Below are positions 52,745 through 61,230 of a stretch of DNA of 64,000 bases, piece after piece; positions within the stretch are counted from its first letter, which is position 1; every line of letters starts with the position of its first letter. This DNA comes from Yoonia sp034652275 (GTDB lineage: Bacteria > Pseudomonadota > Alphaproteobacteria > Rhodobacterales > Rhodobacteraceae), in NCBI RefSeq assembly GCF_034652275.1, contig NZ_JAXIWG010000004.1:310001-374000 (forward strand). Reading direction: 5' to 3'. Made by a program: the position numbers and the translations under genes. The notes under the pieces were generated by a model. It ran no database searches. It was given only the letters and a program-made list of their open reading frames with translations, and had not been told where the DNA came from.

Positions 52745-53230
52745 CTATTCGATGATGACAAGAGGTGCGCCGAATTCGACCGCACCACCGTCTTCGACGA
52801 GAATGCGTCTGATGGTCCCTGCGCGCGGGGCGGGGATGTGGTTCATCGTTTTCATCGCTTCGATGATCAGGATCGTGTCACCTTCGCGCACGGTCTGGCC
52901 GATGGTCACAAAAGGTGCCGCAGCCGGTTCTGGCGCCATGTAAACGGTGCCTACCATCGGCGATGTCACAGCACCCGGATGGCTGGCGGGGTCGGTATTT
53001 GCGCTGGCGGCGGGTGCCGCGGCGGCGGCAGGTGCAGCAGTCAACGGTGCTGCGGCGGGCGCGCTGGCCTGTACCATGGTCTGGGTGTGGCGGCTGACGC
53101 GCACGTTCAGGCTGTCGTTTTCGCCGTAGTCCCGCTTGACCTGCAATTCTGTCAGATCGTTCTGGCGCAGCAATTCGGCCAGCGCCTGGATAAAGCTGAC
53201 GTCGCTATCGTGGGAGGTTTTATTGCTCAT
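52745..53230 (-). CDS. accB: Biotin carboxyl carrier protein of acetyl-CoA carboxylase
   Basis: 161 residues. The N-terminal helical part is followed by an Ala/Pro-rich linker (residues about 55-85) and the biotinyl domain with EAMKTMNHIP (biotinylated Lys127). ACC carrier subunit. The leader (53231-53363) holds two inverted repeats. Operon with accC and aat. Confidence 0.97.
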   Translation of the reverse strand: MSNKTSHDSDVSFIQALAELLRQNDLTELQVKRDYGENDSLNVRVSRHTQTMVQASAPAAAPLTAAPAAAAAPAASANTDPASHPGAVTSPMVGTVYMAPEPAAAPFVTIGQTVREGDTILIIEAMKTMNHIPAPRAGTIRRILVEDGGAVEFGAPLVIIE

Positions 53231-53267
53231 CTGTTCCTCGGCCCGTTGCCCATCGTTCGTGACCCGC

Positions 53268-53313
53268 TTGTTGCGGGCTTTTCACATCCTGTCCGCTTAT
53301 AGGGTAAGCGGAC
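53268..53313. promoter_or_regulatory. Two inverted repeats in the accB leader
   Basis: GTCCGCTTA (53291-53299) and TAAGCGGAC (53305-53313) form a perfect nine-pair repeat with a five-base centre. A second stem CCCGC-TTGTT-GCGGG lies at about 53268-53282 with CTTTT after it on the plus strand. On the minus strand they lie 40-85 bases before accB. They may be a terminator of the upstream gene, an operator or a leader structure. Confidence 0.45.
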
Positions 53314-53363
53314 CATGGTGGGAAGCGGCAGAGGCGCAAAATGCGCAACCTAGCGTCAACGAC

Positions 53364-53690
53364 CTACAATTCCTGCGGTTTCGTTTCGGGCAAGGGCAGG
53401 GCGGTGCTGTCGTCTTCGGGCTTGTCGGCAGGCAACATGGGCATGCCATAGGGCCGCAGGACGCGGTCGTCGGGCAGGATTTCGGCGGGGTCTTCGGCAA
53501 AGCCACCATCCTGCAAACGTGCTGCCACCGCCTGTGCCACAAACGGGCGTTCGGGTGGCAAGGTGGCCGGTGCCTGTGCCGATCTGACCGGCGCGACCAT
53601 CGTATCGGGAAGCTGCCGGGCTTGGGCGGCATAGGGCATTGCGGCAGGTGATGTGGGCGTCAGATGCAGTGACGGGTCCATGGCGATCAT
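53364..53690 (-). CDS. Proline/alanine-rich protein of unknown function
   Basis: 108 residues: MIAMDPSLHLTPTSPAAMPY, then PERPFVAQAVAARLQDGGFA and PAEILPDDRVLRPYGMPMLP. It is low in order-promoting residues and looks largely disordered, without signal peptide or membrane segment. No good ribosome site is seen; Met4 is an alternative start. It is upstream of accB on the same strand and divergent from the XRE gene. It is kept because codon bias suits this frame and no rival gene covers the stretch. Confidence 0.5.
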   Translation of the reverse strand: MIAMDPSLHLTPTSPAAMPYAAQARQLPDTMVAPVRSAQAPATLPPERPFVAQAVAARLQDGGFAEDPAEILPDDRVLRPYGMPMLPADKPEDDSTALPLPETKPQEL

Positions 53691-53759
53691 CCATCAATGA
53701 AAAACTGTCACCATCAGAATCCGCTTTGAAGGTCACCAAAAGGTTAAGCCCGCCGGATG

Positions 53760-53774
53760 AAATGCGATGCATTT
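53760..53774. promoter_or_regulatory. Palindrome in the divergent spacer before the XRE regulator
   Basis: AAATGC-GAT-GCATTT, perfect arms of six. It lies 108 bases before the XRE gene and 70 before the divergent gene. A possible operator for autoregulation; inferred only from symmetry and place. Confidence 0.35.
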
Positions 53775-53882
53775 TAGGCAATGCCTTCCCAGCTTTTGTC
53801 AATGTGTGACCGAAGCATGTAAATCTTGTAAAAGAAACGGCGCCGTTCCAGATTGCGGCAACAGCAGCGCTTCGGGAACCAG

Positions 53883-55181
53883 ATGACCACACACCGCATG
53901 ACCGGCACACGGATTCGCGAAAAGCGGCTTGATCTGGGCCTGCGGCAGGCTGCAGTGGCGCAGGCCGTGGGTATATCGCCGTCCTATCTGAACCTGATCG
54001 AACACAACCGCCGCCCGATCGGGGGCAAGCTTCTGGCCGATCTGGCGCGCGCGCTGGGGGTTGATCCCTCCGGCCTTGCGGGTGGTGCGGACCGCGACCT
54101 GCTGGACCAGCTGCACAGTGCCGCGACCCTTGCCGGTGACAAGGCCGAGGTGGCGCGCGCGGAAGAATTCGTCGCGCGGTTTCCGGGCTGGGCGGGGTTG
54201 ATCGCGGTGCAGGCGCGCCGGATGGCGGCGCTGGAGGAACGCGTGGGCGCCCTGACCGACCGCATGGCACATGACCCGTTTCTGGCCACGGCCCTGCATG
54301 ATGTGATCTCAGCAGTGACCGCGATCCGATCGACCGCCGCGATCCTTGTCAGTCAGGAACAGATCGACGCCGACTGGCAGCGCCGTTTCCACGAAAACAT
54401 CCACACCGACAGCCTGCGGCTTGGTAAAAGCAGCGAAGCGCTGGTCGCCTATCTGGATGCGCCCGCCGATGCTAACCTGTCGTCCGAGACGCCGATGGGG
54501 CAGGTCGATGCCTTTCTGGCGCAGAACGGCTATCACCTGCCGGGTCTTGAGGGCGGCACGGCCAGCCCTGACGATATCGTCGCACTTGCGGGGCTGACGG
54601 GGGTGGCGGCGGGTTTGCTGGCAGGCATATGTCGGCAATATGCCCAAGATGCGCGCGCTTTGCCGCTGGCGGCGTTCGAAAAGGCCGCTGTCGGGTGTGG
54701 CTACGACCCCGCACTGCTTGCCGCGCAATGTGGTGTCGATTTCGCCACGGTCCTGCGGCGGCTGTCCTGTCTGCCACCGGATGCAGGCCATCCGCCGATG
54801 GGCCTTGCCGTCTGCGATGCGGCGGGGGCGGTGGTCTATCTTAAACCTGTGCCGGGCTTTGCGCTGCCTATGACTGGCGGGGCCTGCCCGCTCTGGCCGC
54901 TGTTCGGCGCGCTGAGCCGCCCCAGCCAGCCGCTGCGCGCCGAGGCGATCCTGCCGGGCCCTGCGGCGCAACGCCTGCTGTGCTATGCCATCGCGGTGCC
55001 GATTGCTGTGCATCATTTCGACGTGCCCCCCGTGCTGCGCAGCACCATGCTGGTGCTGCCCGACATGGCGCAGGATACGGCCACCCCCGTGCCGGTCGGG
55101 ATCACCTGCCGCATCTGTCCGCGCAGCGCCTGCCCCAGCCGCCGCGAGCCTGCGATCATCGGGACGGCAACTGCGCTTTGA
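53883..55181 (+). CDS. XRE-family regulator (short-chain fatty acyl regulator type) with histidine-kinase-like DHp segment
   Basis: 432 residues from the ATG at 53883. The N-terminal helix-turn-helix (IREKRLDLGLRQAAVAQAVG, ISPSYLNLIEHNRRPIGG) and the C-terminal cysteine motif (CRICPRSACPSRREP) are those of the XRE/DUF2083 ScfR family. The peptidase-like central domain of standard members is replaced. Residues 131-192 instead resemble a histidine kinase dimerisation hairpin: HDVISAVTAIRSTAAIL with His139, then a second helix with HENIHTDSLRL. No ATPase domain follows. The adjacent genes encode a lone receiver and a symporter-type kinase, so a phosphorelay link is plausible but unproven. Confidence 0.82.
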   Translation: MTTHRMTGTRIREKRLDLGLRQAAVAQAVGISPSYLNLIEHNRRPIGGKLLADLARALGVDPSGLAGGADRDLLDQLHSAATLAGDKAEVARAEEFVARFPGWAGLIAVQARRMAALEERVGALTDRMAHDPFLATALHDVISAVTAIRSTAAILVSQEQIDADWQRRFHENIHTDSLRLGKSSEALVAYLDAPADANLSSETPMGQVDAFLAQNGYHLPGLEGGTASPDDIVALAGLTGVAAGLLAGICRQYAQDARALPLAAFEKAAVGCGYDPALLAAQCGVDFATVLRRLSCLPPDAGHPPMGLAVCDAAGAVVYLKPVPGFALPMTGGACPLWPLFGALSRPSQPLRAEAILPGPAAQRLLCYAIAVPIAVHHFDVPPVLRSTMLVLPDMAQDTATPVPVGITCRICPRSACPSRREPAIIGTATAL

Positions 55182-55260
55182 CAGCCTGCACCGAAAGGGT
55201 GATAGTCGGCGCCAAGGGGAGGCTGCGCGTCAGCGTGGTGAAATATGGGGAGGCGATGAG

Positions 55261-55629
55261 ATGGGCAAACGCGTCCTTCTGATCGAGGATGAGCCGAACA
55301 TCATCGAAGCGATCGGATTCATCCTGTCGCGCGACGGCTGGACTGTGCACACGCATCAGGACGGCCAGACCGCCATGGCCAAGGTTCTGGCGTTGCCGCC
55401 GGACATGATCATCCTTGATGTGATGCTGCCCGGGCGCAGCGGTTTCGAGATCCTGCGCGAATTGCGCAGCACGGATGTAACCCGCGATATTCCCGTGATG
55501 ATGCTGACCGCGCGCGGGCAGGACAAGGACCGCGACCTTGCGCTGCGGCTGGGGGCCAACCATTTCATGACAAAGCCCTTTTCCAACAGCGCCATGCGCG
55601 ACTATGTCCGCGCCATGATGGACGCATGA
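55261..55629 (+). CDS. Single-domain response regulator
   Basis: 122 residues from the ATG at 55261 with GGGGAGG upstream. A complete receiver: acidic pair Glu9-Asp10, phosphoacceptor Asp53 (MIILDVMLPGRSGF), Thr in MMLTARG and Lys105 in FMTKPFSN. There is no output domain, so it works through protein contacts. It lies between the XRE regulator and a kinase gene; its stop overlaps the next start by four bases. Confidence 0.95.
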   Translation: MGKRVLLIEDEPNIIEAIGFILSRDGWTVHTHQDGQTAMAKVLALPPDMIILDVMLPGRSGFEILRELRSTDVTRDIPVMMLTARGQDKDRDLALRLGANHFMTKPFSNSAMRDYVRAMMDA

Positions 55630-55895
55630 AACCGCCCGCAAAACTGCCGGTGTTTCTGGAACGGGCCAGTTACCGGCAGCGGCGGCTGGGCGATGCGGCA
55701 CGGTTTCTGCCGCTTTTGGGGGCGGTGTTGTGGCTGATCCCGCTTTTGTGGGCGTCCGACGGGCCGGATGCACCGTCGCAAGCGGGGATGGTCGTTTATA
55801 TCTTTGTGATCTGGCTGGTCTTGATCGTGCTGTCGGCAGTGCTGTCGCGGCTCTTGCCTGATACAGACCAGCCATCCGACGACGCGCGGCGCTGA
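55626..55895 (+). CDS. Small two-helix membrane protein of the sensor operon
   Basis: 89 residues. After a basic N-terminus come hydrophobic segments about 27-43 (FLPLLGAVLWLIPLLW) and 53-75 (AGMVVYIFVIWLVLIVLSAVL), then an acidic tail. It overlaps the receiver gene (ATGA) and shares one base with the following kinase gene. Similar small membrane proteins accompany CbrA-type kinases and symporters. Not named. Confidence 0.85.
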   Translation: MKPPAKLPVFLERASYRQRRLGDAARFLPLLGAVLWLIPLLWASDGPDAPSQAGMVVYIFVIWLVLIVLSAVLSRLLPDTDQPSDDARR

Positions 55896-58582
55896 TGGTT
55901 TCCTTCAATATCCTGATCCTTGTCGCGCTGAGCTATGTGGCGGCGCTGTTCTGGGTGGCGTTTCTGGCCGAACGGCGTGCGGCGGCAGGCAAGGGGAACT
56001 GGCTGCGCTCGCCTGTCATCTACACGCTTTCGCTTAGCATCTATTGCACGGCATGGACGTTTTACGGCGCGGTCGGCTATGCGGCGCGTTCCGGGCTGGA
56101 ATTCGTGACGATCTATCTGGGCCCGACGCTGGTGATGGTGGGCTGGTGGTGGATCTTGCGGCGGCTGGTGCGGATCGGGCGGGCGCAACGGATCACGTCG
56201 ATCGCCGACCTGATCTCGTCGCGCTTTGGCAAGTCGCGCAGGCTGGGCGCGCTGGTCACGCTGATCGCGGTTGTCGCTGCCACGCCTTACATCGCGCTAC
56301 AGATCCAGTCGGTCACACTGTCACTGGCCGTTTTCGCCGAGAACGAAGGCGCAGCCTGGACCGATGGCGATTTCGCGCGCGCGGCGATGTGGTTTGCGGC
56401 GGGGCTTGCGGTTTTTACCATCCTGTTCGGCACCCGCAATCTGGATGCCAATGAGCGCCACCACGGGATCGTCATGGCCATCGCGGTCGAGGCGGTGGTC
56501 AAGCTGTTTGCGCTAATCGCGGTCGGTGTGTTCGTTGTCTGGGGGCTGGGCGGTGGGCCTGTGCAGATGATGGCGCGGATCGACGCCGCCGACCTTGACC
56601 TTTGGGATCAGGATGCAAGCCGGTGGTTCGGGCTGATTTTCGTATCGGCGGCGGCCTTCATCTGCCTGCCGCGGATGTTTCAGGTCATGGTGGTGGAAAA
56701 CGACGACGAAGCCCATCTGCGCATGGCCAGTTGGGCGTTTCCGGCCTATCTGTTCGCGATGAGCCTGTTTGTCGTGCCCATCGCCGTGGTGGGGCTCGAC
56801 ATGATGCCCGCAGGCAGCAACCCTGATCTTTTCGTGCTGACGATTCCTTTAAGTCAGGGCGCCAACAGTCTGGCAATGTTGTCTTTTCTGGGTGGCTTTT
56901 CGTCCGCCACATCCATGGTGATCGTCGCGACCATCGCGCTGGCCACGATGGTGTCCAACCATATTGTCGTGCCTTTGTGGTTTGCGCTGCAGGACGACCA
57001 GCGCGGGGCGATGTCGGGTGATGTGCGCCAGCTGACGCTGCTGGCGCGGCGGCTGTCGATCGCAGGGGTGCTGGCGCTGGGGTTCGTCTATTACCGCCTG
57101 TCTGGCGGGGGGACGGCGCTGGCGGCGATCGGGCTGATTTCTTTTGCCGGATCGGTGCAGGTGCTGCCCGCGCTGATCGGCGGGATCTTCTGGCGCGGGG
57201 CCACGCGGCCTGCGGCGGCGGCGGGTCTGCTGACGGGGCTGGTCGTCTGGCTCTGGACGATGTTCCTGCCAAGCTTTGGCCCGGGGGCGGTCATTCCTGC
57301 TGCTGTCTTTGCCCAAGGACCCTTCGGGATCGGCTGGCTGCGCCCTGAAGCCCTGTTCGGGATCGGCGGGATCGATCCGCTGGTGCATGGTATCCTGTGG
57401 TCGATGTTGCTGAACAGCGCGGCCTTTATCGGCGTGTCGCTGGTGACCTTCCCTTCGCCGCTCGAACGGCTGCAAGGCGCGCAATTCGTCAATGTCTTTG
57501 ACCATTCCACCGGCACGCGCACATGGTCGCGCCCTGTGGCCGATGCCGAGGATCTGCTCTTGATGTCCCAGCGCATCATCGGCCGGACCGAGGCACAGCG
57601 CATTTTTGCTCGCGAAGCCACGCGCCAGGGCACGCCCGGCCAGTTGCCAAAAGCCACACCCGATTTCATCGCGCGGCTGGAACGCGAACTGGGCGGGTCC
57701 GTGGGGGCCGCGACCGCCCATGCGATGATCGGGCAGTTGACGGGGGGCAGCGGGGTGTCGGTCGAGGACCTGATCGCCGTGGCCGACGAGGCGGCGCAGA
57801 TCCTTGAATATTCCAACCGGCTCGAGGCGAAATCCGCCGAACAGGAAGCGACCGCGCGCGCCCTGCGCGACGCCAATGCCAAGCTGACGGCGCTGTCGAT
57901 CCAGAAAGACGCGTTTCTGAGCCAGATCAGCCATGAATTGCGCACGCCGATGACCTCGATCCGGTCGTTTTCGGAAATCTTGCGCGACGATGATCTCTCT
58001 GCCGAGGATCGTAACCGCTATGCGGGGATCATTCTGGACGAATCGATCCGCTTGTCGCGGTTGCTGGATGATCTCTTGGACCTGTCGGTGCTGGAAAACG
58101 GGCAGGTCGTGCTCCGCCCGCAATCGGGGCGGCTGTCGGCGCTGCTTGACCGGGCCATTGCGGCGGCCGGTCTGCACGAGCGCAACCTGATCATCCACCG
58201 TGACCGCGACGCCGAGGATATCGAGATCAATGCCGATCTTGACCGGCTGGTGCAGGTATTCATCAACCTCATTTCCAACGCGGCAAAGTATTGCGACGCC
58301 AAGACCCCCGCGCTGACGATCCGCGTCAGCCGTGCAAAAGGCCAGCATCGGATCGATTTTCTGGACAACGGTATCGGGATTGCGGCGCAGAATCAGGAAC
58401 TGATCTTCGAGAAATTCTCGCGCCTTGCCGACGAATCGAAAGCTGGAGGCGCGGGCCTTGGCCTTGCCATCTGCCGCGAGATCATGCACCGCCTGCAAGG
58501 CGATATCACCTATCTGCGCGGCACCTCCGGCACGGCATTTCGTGTGACCCTGCCCATGGTGTCCGAACCGGTTGCATCTTAG
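55895..58582 (+). CDS. Sodium:solute symporter-type sensor histidine kinase (CbrA/CrbS-like)
   Basis: 895 residues. The first 520 or so residues are a SLC5/SSS-type transporter with about 13 helices (ILILVALSYVAALFWVAFLA ... TAWTFYGAVGYAARSG ... YRLSGGGTALAAIGLISFAG). A linker of about 100 residues follows (the STAC position in CbrA), then a coiled segment (LEAKSAEQEATARALRDANA). The H box is SHELRTPMTSIRS with His680, the N box NLISNAAKY and the G box GGAGLGLAI. This architecture couples solute sensing to kinase activity in CbrA and CrbS, which control carbon use and acetate uptake. It may phosphorylate the lone receiver upstream. Confidence 0.93.
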   Translation: MVSFNILILVALSYVAALFWVAFLAERRAAAGKGNWLRSPVIYTLSLSIYCTAWTFYGAVGYAARSGLEFVTIYLGPTLVMVGWWWILRRLVRIGRAQRITSIADLISSRFGKSRRLGALVTLIAVVAATPYIALQIQSVTLSLAVFAENEGAAWTDGDFARAAMWFAAGLAVFTILFGTRNLDANERHHGIVMAIAVEAVVKLFALIAVGVFVVWGLGGGPVQMMARIDAADLDLWDQDASRWFGLIFVSAAAFICLPRMFQVMVVENDDEAHLRMASWAFPAYLFAMSLFVVPIAVVGLDMMPAGSNPDLFVLTIPLSQGANSLAMLSFLGGFSSATSMVIVATIALATMVSNHIVVPLWFALQDDQRGAMSGDVRQLTLLARRLSIAGVLALGFVYYRLSGGGTALAAIGLISFAGSVQVLPALIGGIFWRGATRPAAAAGLLTGLVVWLWTMFLPSFGPGAVIPAAVFAQGPFGIGWLRPEALFGIGGIDPLVHGILWSMLLNSAAFIGVSLVTFPSPLERLQGAQFVNVFDHSTGTRTWSRPVADAEDLLLMSQRIIGRTEAQRIFAREATRQGTPGQLPKATPDFIARLERELGGSVGAATAHAMIGQLTGGSGVSVEDLIAVADEAAQILEYSNRLEAKSAEQEATARALRDANAKLTALSIQKDAFLSQISHELRTPMTSIRSFSEILRDDDLSAEDRNRYAGIILDESIRLSRLLDDLLDLSVLENGQVVLRPQSGRLSALLDRAIAAAGLHERNLIIHRDRDAEDIEINADLDRLVQVFINLISNAAKYCDAKTPALTIRVSRAKGQHRIDFLDNGIGIAAQNQELIFEKFSRLADESKAGGAGLGLAICREIMHRLQGDITYLRGTSGTAFRVTLPMVSEPVAS

Positions 58583-58633
58583 CGGAAAAGTAACGTCTGG
58601 CGGCCTATCTAGGGGCAGACCCAAGGCAGGCGC

Positions 58634-59602
58634 ATGACTGACAGCTCACATATCTCCATTCTGCGGCGAATGGCGGGGCAGGCCGTTGGCACGCCGCCTG
58701 TCAGCCCGCTGACCACGTCGCGCGCGGTGCGGCTGGCGCTGGTCAAGGCGGCGACCGATCCGGCGGGGCTGGTGCTGCGGGTGGCCAGCACGGCGGATGA
58801 CGTGGGGCGGCTTGATGATCTGTTGGGCGGGCTTGACGCGGGGCTGATGCTGGTCGGGCTGGACCGGCAAGGGCAGCTGGTGGGTTTCGTCGCGATCGAC
58901 ACGCAGCTGCGCGCTGCCGTGGTCGAGGTGCAGACGACAGGCCGCCTGATCGATCAGGCCGCTGATGACCGCCCTGCCACAGGCACCGACAAGGCGCTTT
59001 GCGATCCGTTACTTGCGGCCTTTCTGACTGCCTTGCCGCCGGCCGTGACGGGCACCGCCTATGAAGGCTGGGTCGATGGCGTCACCCCCGGCGACAGGCT
59101 GGCCGACAGCCGGCTTGCGGGGTTGCTGCTGGCTGATGGCGATTACCGCGTTCTGCGGATGACTGTCGAGCTTGGCACGGGCGACCGGCGGGGCGAGGTG
59201 ATGCTGGCCCTGCCGGTGCAGGCGGTCGCCCCCGCGCCAGAAGCGCCCGCACCAGCGGTGGATTGGGACACGGCCTTCACCGCAGCAGTGCAGGACGCGC
59301 CTGCGTCGCTCACTGCGCGGTTGCACCGGTTCAAGATGCCGCTGGGGCAGGCGCAATCGTTGCAAGTGGGGCAGGTGGTGCCGCTGCCCGGCTGCACCGT
59401 CAATTCCGTGCGGCTGATCGCGCCCGACGGGCGCTGCGTGGCACAGGCGAAACTGGGGCAACTGGCCGGACACCGCGCCGTGCGGATCGAACTGGCCCCC
59501 GGGAAGGACATGGACGATCTGCTCGGCAGTAGCCTCGCTTTGCCAGAGGTTGCCTTTTCCTTTGGCGATACCGGTGAAAACGAGATTCTTGAGGGGGTCT
59601 AG
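58634..59602 (+). CDS. FliM/FliN (SpoA) C-terminal domain protein
   Basis: 322 residues. The last 90 or so residues form a SpoA domain: KMPLGQAQSLQVGQVVPLPG, then VRLIAPDGRCVAQAKLGQLA and RAVRIE, as in the flagellar switch proteins. The first 200 residues are an Ala/Leu/Asp-rich part like the FliM middle domain (GLMLVGLDRQGQLVGFVAID). FliM joins chemotaxis signal to rotor direction. No flagellar genes are next to it, so it is either a dispersed flagellar gene or a paralogue. Confidence 0.78.
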   Translation: MTDSSHISILRRMAGQAVGTPPVSPLTTSRAVRLALVKAATDPAGLVLRVASTADDVGRLDDLLGGLDAGLMLVGLDRQGQLVGFVAIDTQLRAAVVEVQTTGRLIDQAADDRPATGTDKALCDPLLAAFLTALPPAVTGTAYEGWVDGVTPGDRLADSRLAGLLLADGDYRVLRMTVELGTGDRRGEVMLALPVQAVAPAPEAPAPAVDWDTAFTAAVQDAPASLTARLHRFKMPLGQAQSLQVGQVVPLPGCTVNSVRLIAPDGRCVAQAKLGQLAGHRAVRIELAPGKDMDDLLGSSLALPEVAFSFGDTGENEILEGV

Positions 59603-59738
59603 CCCGCCCTGTTCAGACGTGTCCCGAGATGCGAGGTTTGGATCAAGTCATTGTCGTAAATCATGAAATTCAAGGATAATTGTCACGCCTCCGATTTGAT
59701 GGTTCCTTTTGCGGCATCATCTTTGCGGAGTATCGGTG

Positions 59739-60251
59739 ATGAAATTCTTTCTTGTCGCAACGCTTGCCCTGACCGGTCTGGTTGTTGTCACCCTAGTGGT
59801 AGGCGCGGCGCTGCCTGCCACGCGTGCAGGGACAGTCACCCGCGATCTGCAGGCGCCGATGGAGATTGTGCACAGCACGATCCGCGACATCGCCCGCCAG
59901 CCGGACTGGCGCGCAAACATCGCCGCGATCGCGCCCGGACCGGACGGCACATGGACCGAGATCACGCAAAGCGGCGAGCGTATCACCTTTCGCCTGACCG
60001 AGGTTCAGCCTACGCGGATCGCGCTTTTTTTCGAAAGCACGCGGGGATATACTGGTCAGTGGCAGGCCGATCTGACCACGACGGATGCGGGCGGCACGCG
60101 GTTGACGGTGACCGAACAGGCCACCACCCCGTCGCCGCTGGGGCGGGTCCTGTCGAGGTTGTTCTTTGATCCAAAGGCTTTTGCCGCAGCCTATCTTGAC
60201 GAACTGGGCGCCGAAACCGCGCGCCGCAGCCTTGATCGGGGGAACCCATGA
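59739..60251 (+). CDS. SRPBCC (START-like) family protein with N-terminal anchor
   Basis: 170 residues from the ATG at 59739; ten more codons upstream are open but lack a ribosome site. The N-terminal MKFFLVATLALTGLVVVTLV is a signal anchor. The SRPBCC fold follows (IVHSTIRDIARQPDWRANIA, WTEITQSGERITFRLTEVQP). Such pockets bind lipids or other hydrophobic ligands. It overlaps the next gene by four bases. Confidence 0.82.
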   Translation: MKFFLVATLALTGLVVVTLVVGAALPATRAGTVTRDLQAPMEIVHSTIRDIARQPDWRANIAAIAPGPDGTWTEITQSGERITFRLTEVQPTRIALFFESTRGYTGQWQADLTTTDAGGTRLTVTEQATTPSPLGRVLSRLFFDPKAFAAAYLDELGAETARRSLDRGNP

Positions 60252-60679
60252 CCGCAAAGCCAAAACGCCCCACAGACTGGCGCAAGCGCTTTGACAGCGC
60301 AAAACCGCCAAAAACCGTGCTGCTGCACACCGATTTCGCGGGGATCAAGGCGGGCAGCGTCATGTATATCGGATCGCCCGGCGTGTTCGCGAACTACATC
60401 GCGCGTGTCCCGCAAGGCGAGACACGCACGATCAGCCGGATGCGCAACGAACTCGCCCGCCGCAACGATGCGGTAGCGACCTGTCCGGTAACGACCGCGA
60501 TCTATCTAAAGGTGGTGGCCGAAGTCGCCTTGGACGACATGGCGCAAGGCAAACCGAGTGACGCCGTGGTGCCGTTCTGGCGGGTGATTGAACCCGGCAG
60601 CAAGATCGCGCAACGTTTGTCCTGCGATGACCGTGTGATTGCGGATTTGCGGGCGATAGAGGCGGGCCATCGGGCCTAA
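60248..60679 (+). CDS. MGMT-like (alkyltransferase-family) protein without PCHR site
   Basis: 143 residues. VPQGETRTISRMRNELARRN, then ATCPVTTAIYLKVVAEVALD and VVPFWRVIEPGSKIAQRL resembles the small MGMT-related family (winged-helix part of O6-alkylguanine transferases) that lacks the active-site PCHR. A cysteine is present in CPVTT. A DNA-binding or repair-associated role has been proposed for relatives; here it is only a family resemblance. Operon with the SRPBCC gene. Confidence 0.7.
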   Translation: MTAKPKRPTDWRKRFDSAKPPKTVLLHTDFAGIKAGSVMYIGSPGVFANYIARVPQGETRTISRMRNELARRNDAVATCPVTTAIYLKVVAEVALDDMAQGKPSDAVVPFWRVIEPGSKIAQRLSCDDRVIADLRAIEAGHRA

Positions 60680-60723
60680 TAAGAATGCACGCCTTATTTG
60701 CCTGACAAAAGGAAAAGCCGACG

Positions 60724-61224
60724 ATGCCCACCATTCCCACGCTAACAACAGCGCGACTGCGACTGCGTGCGATGACCTTTGACGACTGGAGCGCTTATTG
60801 CGCACTGATGACCTCTGAACGGGCGCATCATGTGGGCGGGCCGTTTTCCGTCAGCACCTCTTGGGGCATGTTCTGCGCCGACCATGCGCAATGGGACATG
60901 TTCGGCTGCGGTGCCTTGATGGTTGATGACCGCGTGACTGGCCTCTGCGCGGGACAGGTGGCGATCAACGCAGGGCTGTTGTTTCCTGAACATGAGATCG
61001 GATGGATGGTCTATCCCGACCAAGAGGGGCGGGGCATCGCATTCGAGGCGGCAACCGCCCTGCGCGACTGGGCGGCAAGTGTGAGGGGGCTGAAAACACT
61101 GGTCAGTTATGTCGATCCAGCGAACGTCCGATCCCGCAGGCTTGCGGAACGGATGGGCGCGACGCTGGATGACACAGCGTCACGCCCTGATCCCGATGAT
61201 CTGGTGTATCGGCACTTCGGCTGA
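60724..61224 (+). CDS. GNAT family N-acetyltransferase
   Basis: 166 residues. RimJ/RimL-type: LTTARLRLRAMTFDDWSAYC, EIGWMVYPDQEGRGIAFEAA, TLVSYVDPANVRSRRLAERM and a C-terminal DDLVYRHFG. The Gln/Arg-x-x-Gly-x-Ala motif (QEGRGIA) binds acetyl-CoA. The substrate is unknown. Confidence 0.93.
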   Translation: MPTIPTLTTARLRLRAMTFDDWSAYCALMTSERAHHVGGPFSVSTSWGMFCADHAQWDMFGCGALMVDDRVTGLCAGQVAINAGLLFPEHEIGWMVYPDQEGRGIAFEAATALRDWAASVRGLKTLVSYVDPANVRSRRLAERMGATLDDTASRPDPDDLVYRHFG

Positions 61225-61230
61225 GGTGCC

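Noticed and set aside
56849..58624. 591-codon open frame on the minus strand opposite the symporter-kinase
   Set aside because: Low-complexity Arg/Gln/Pro translation, shadow of the kinase gene.
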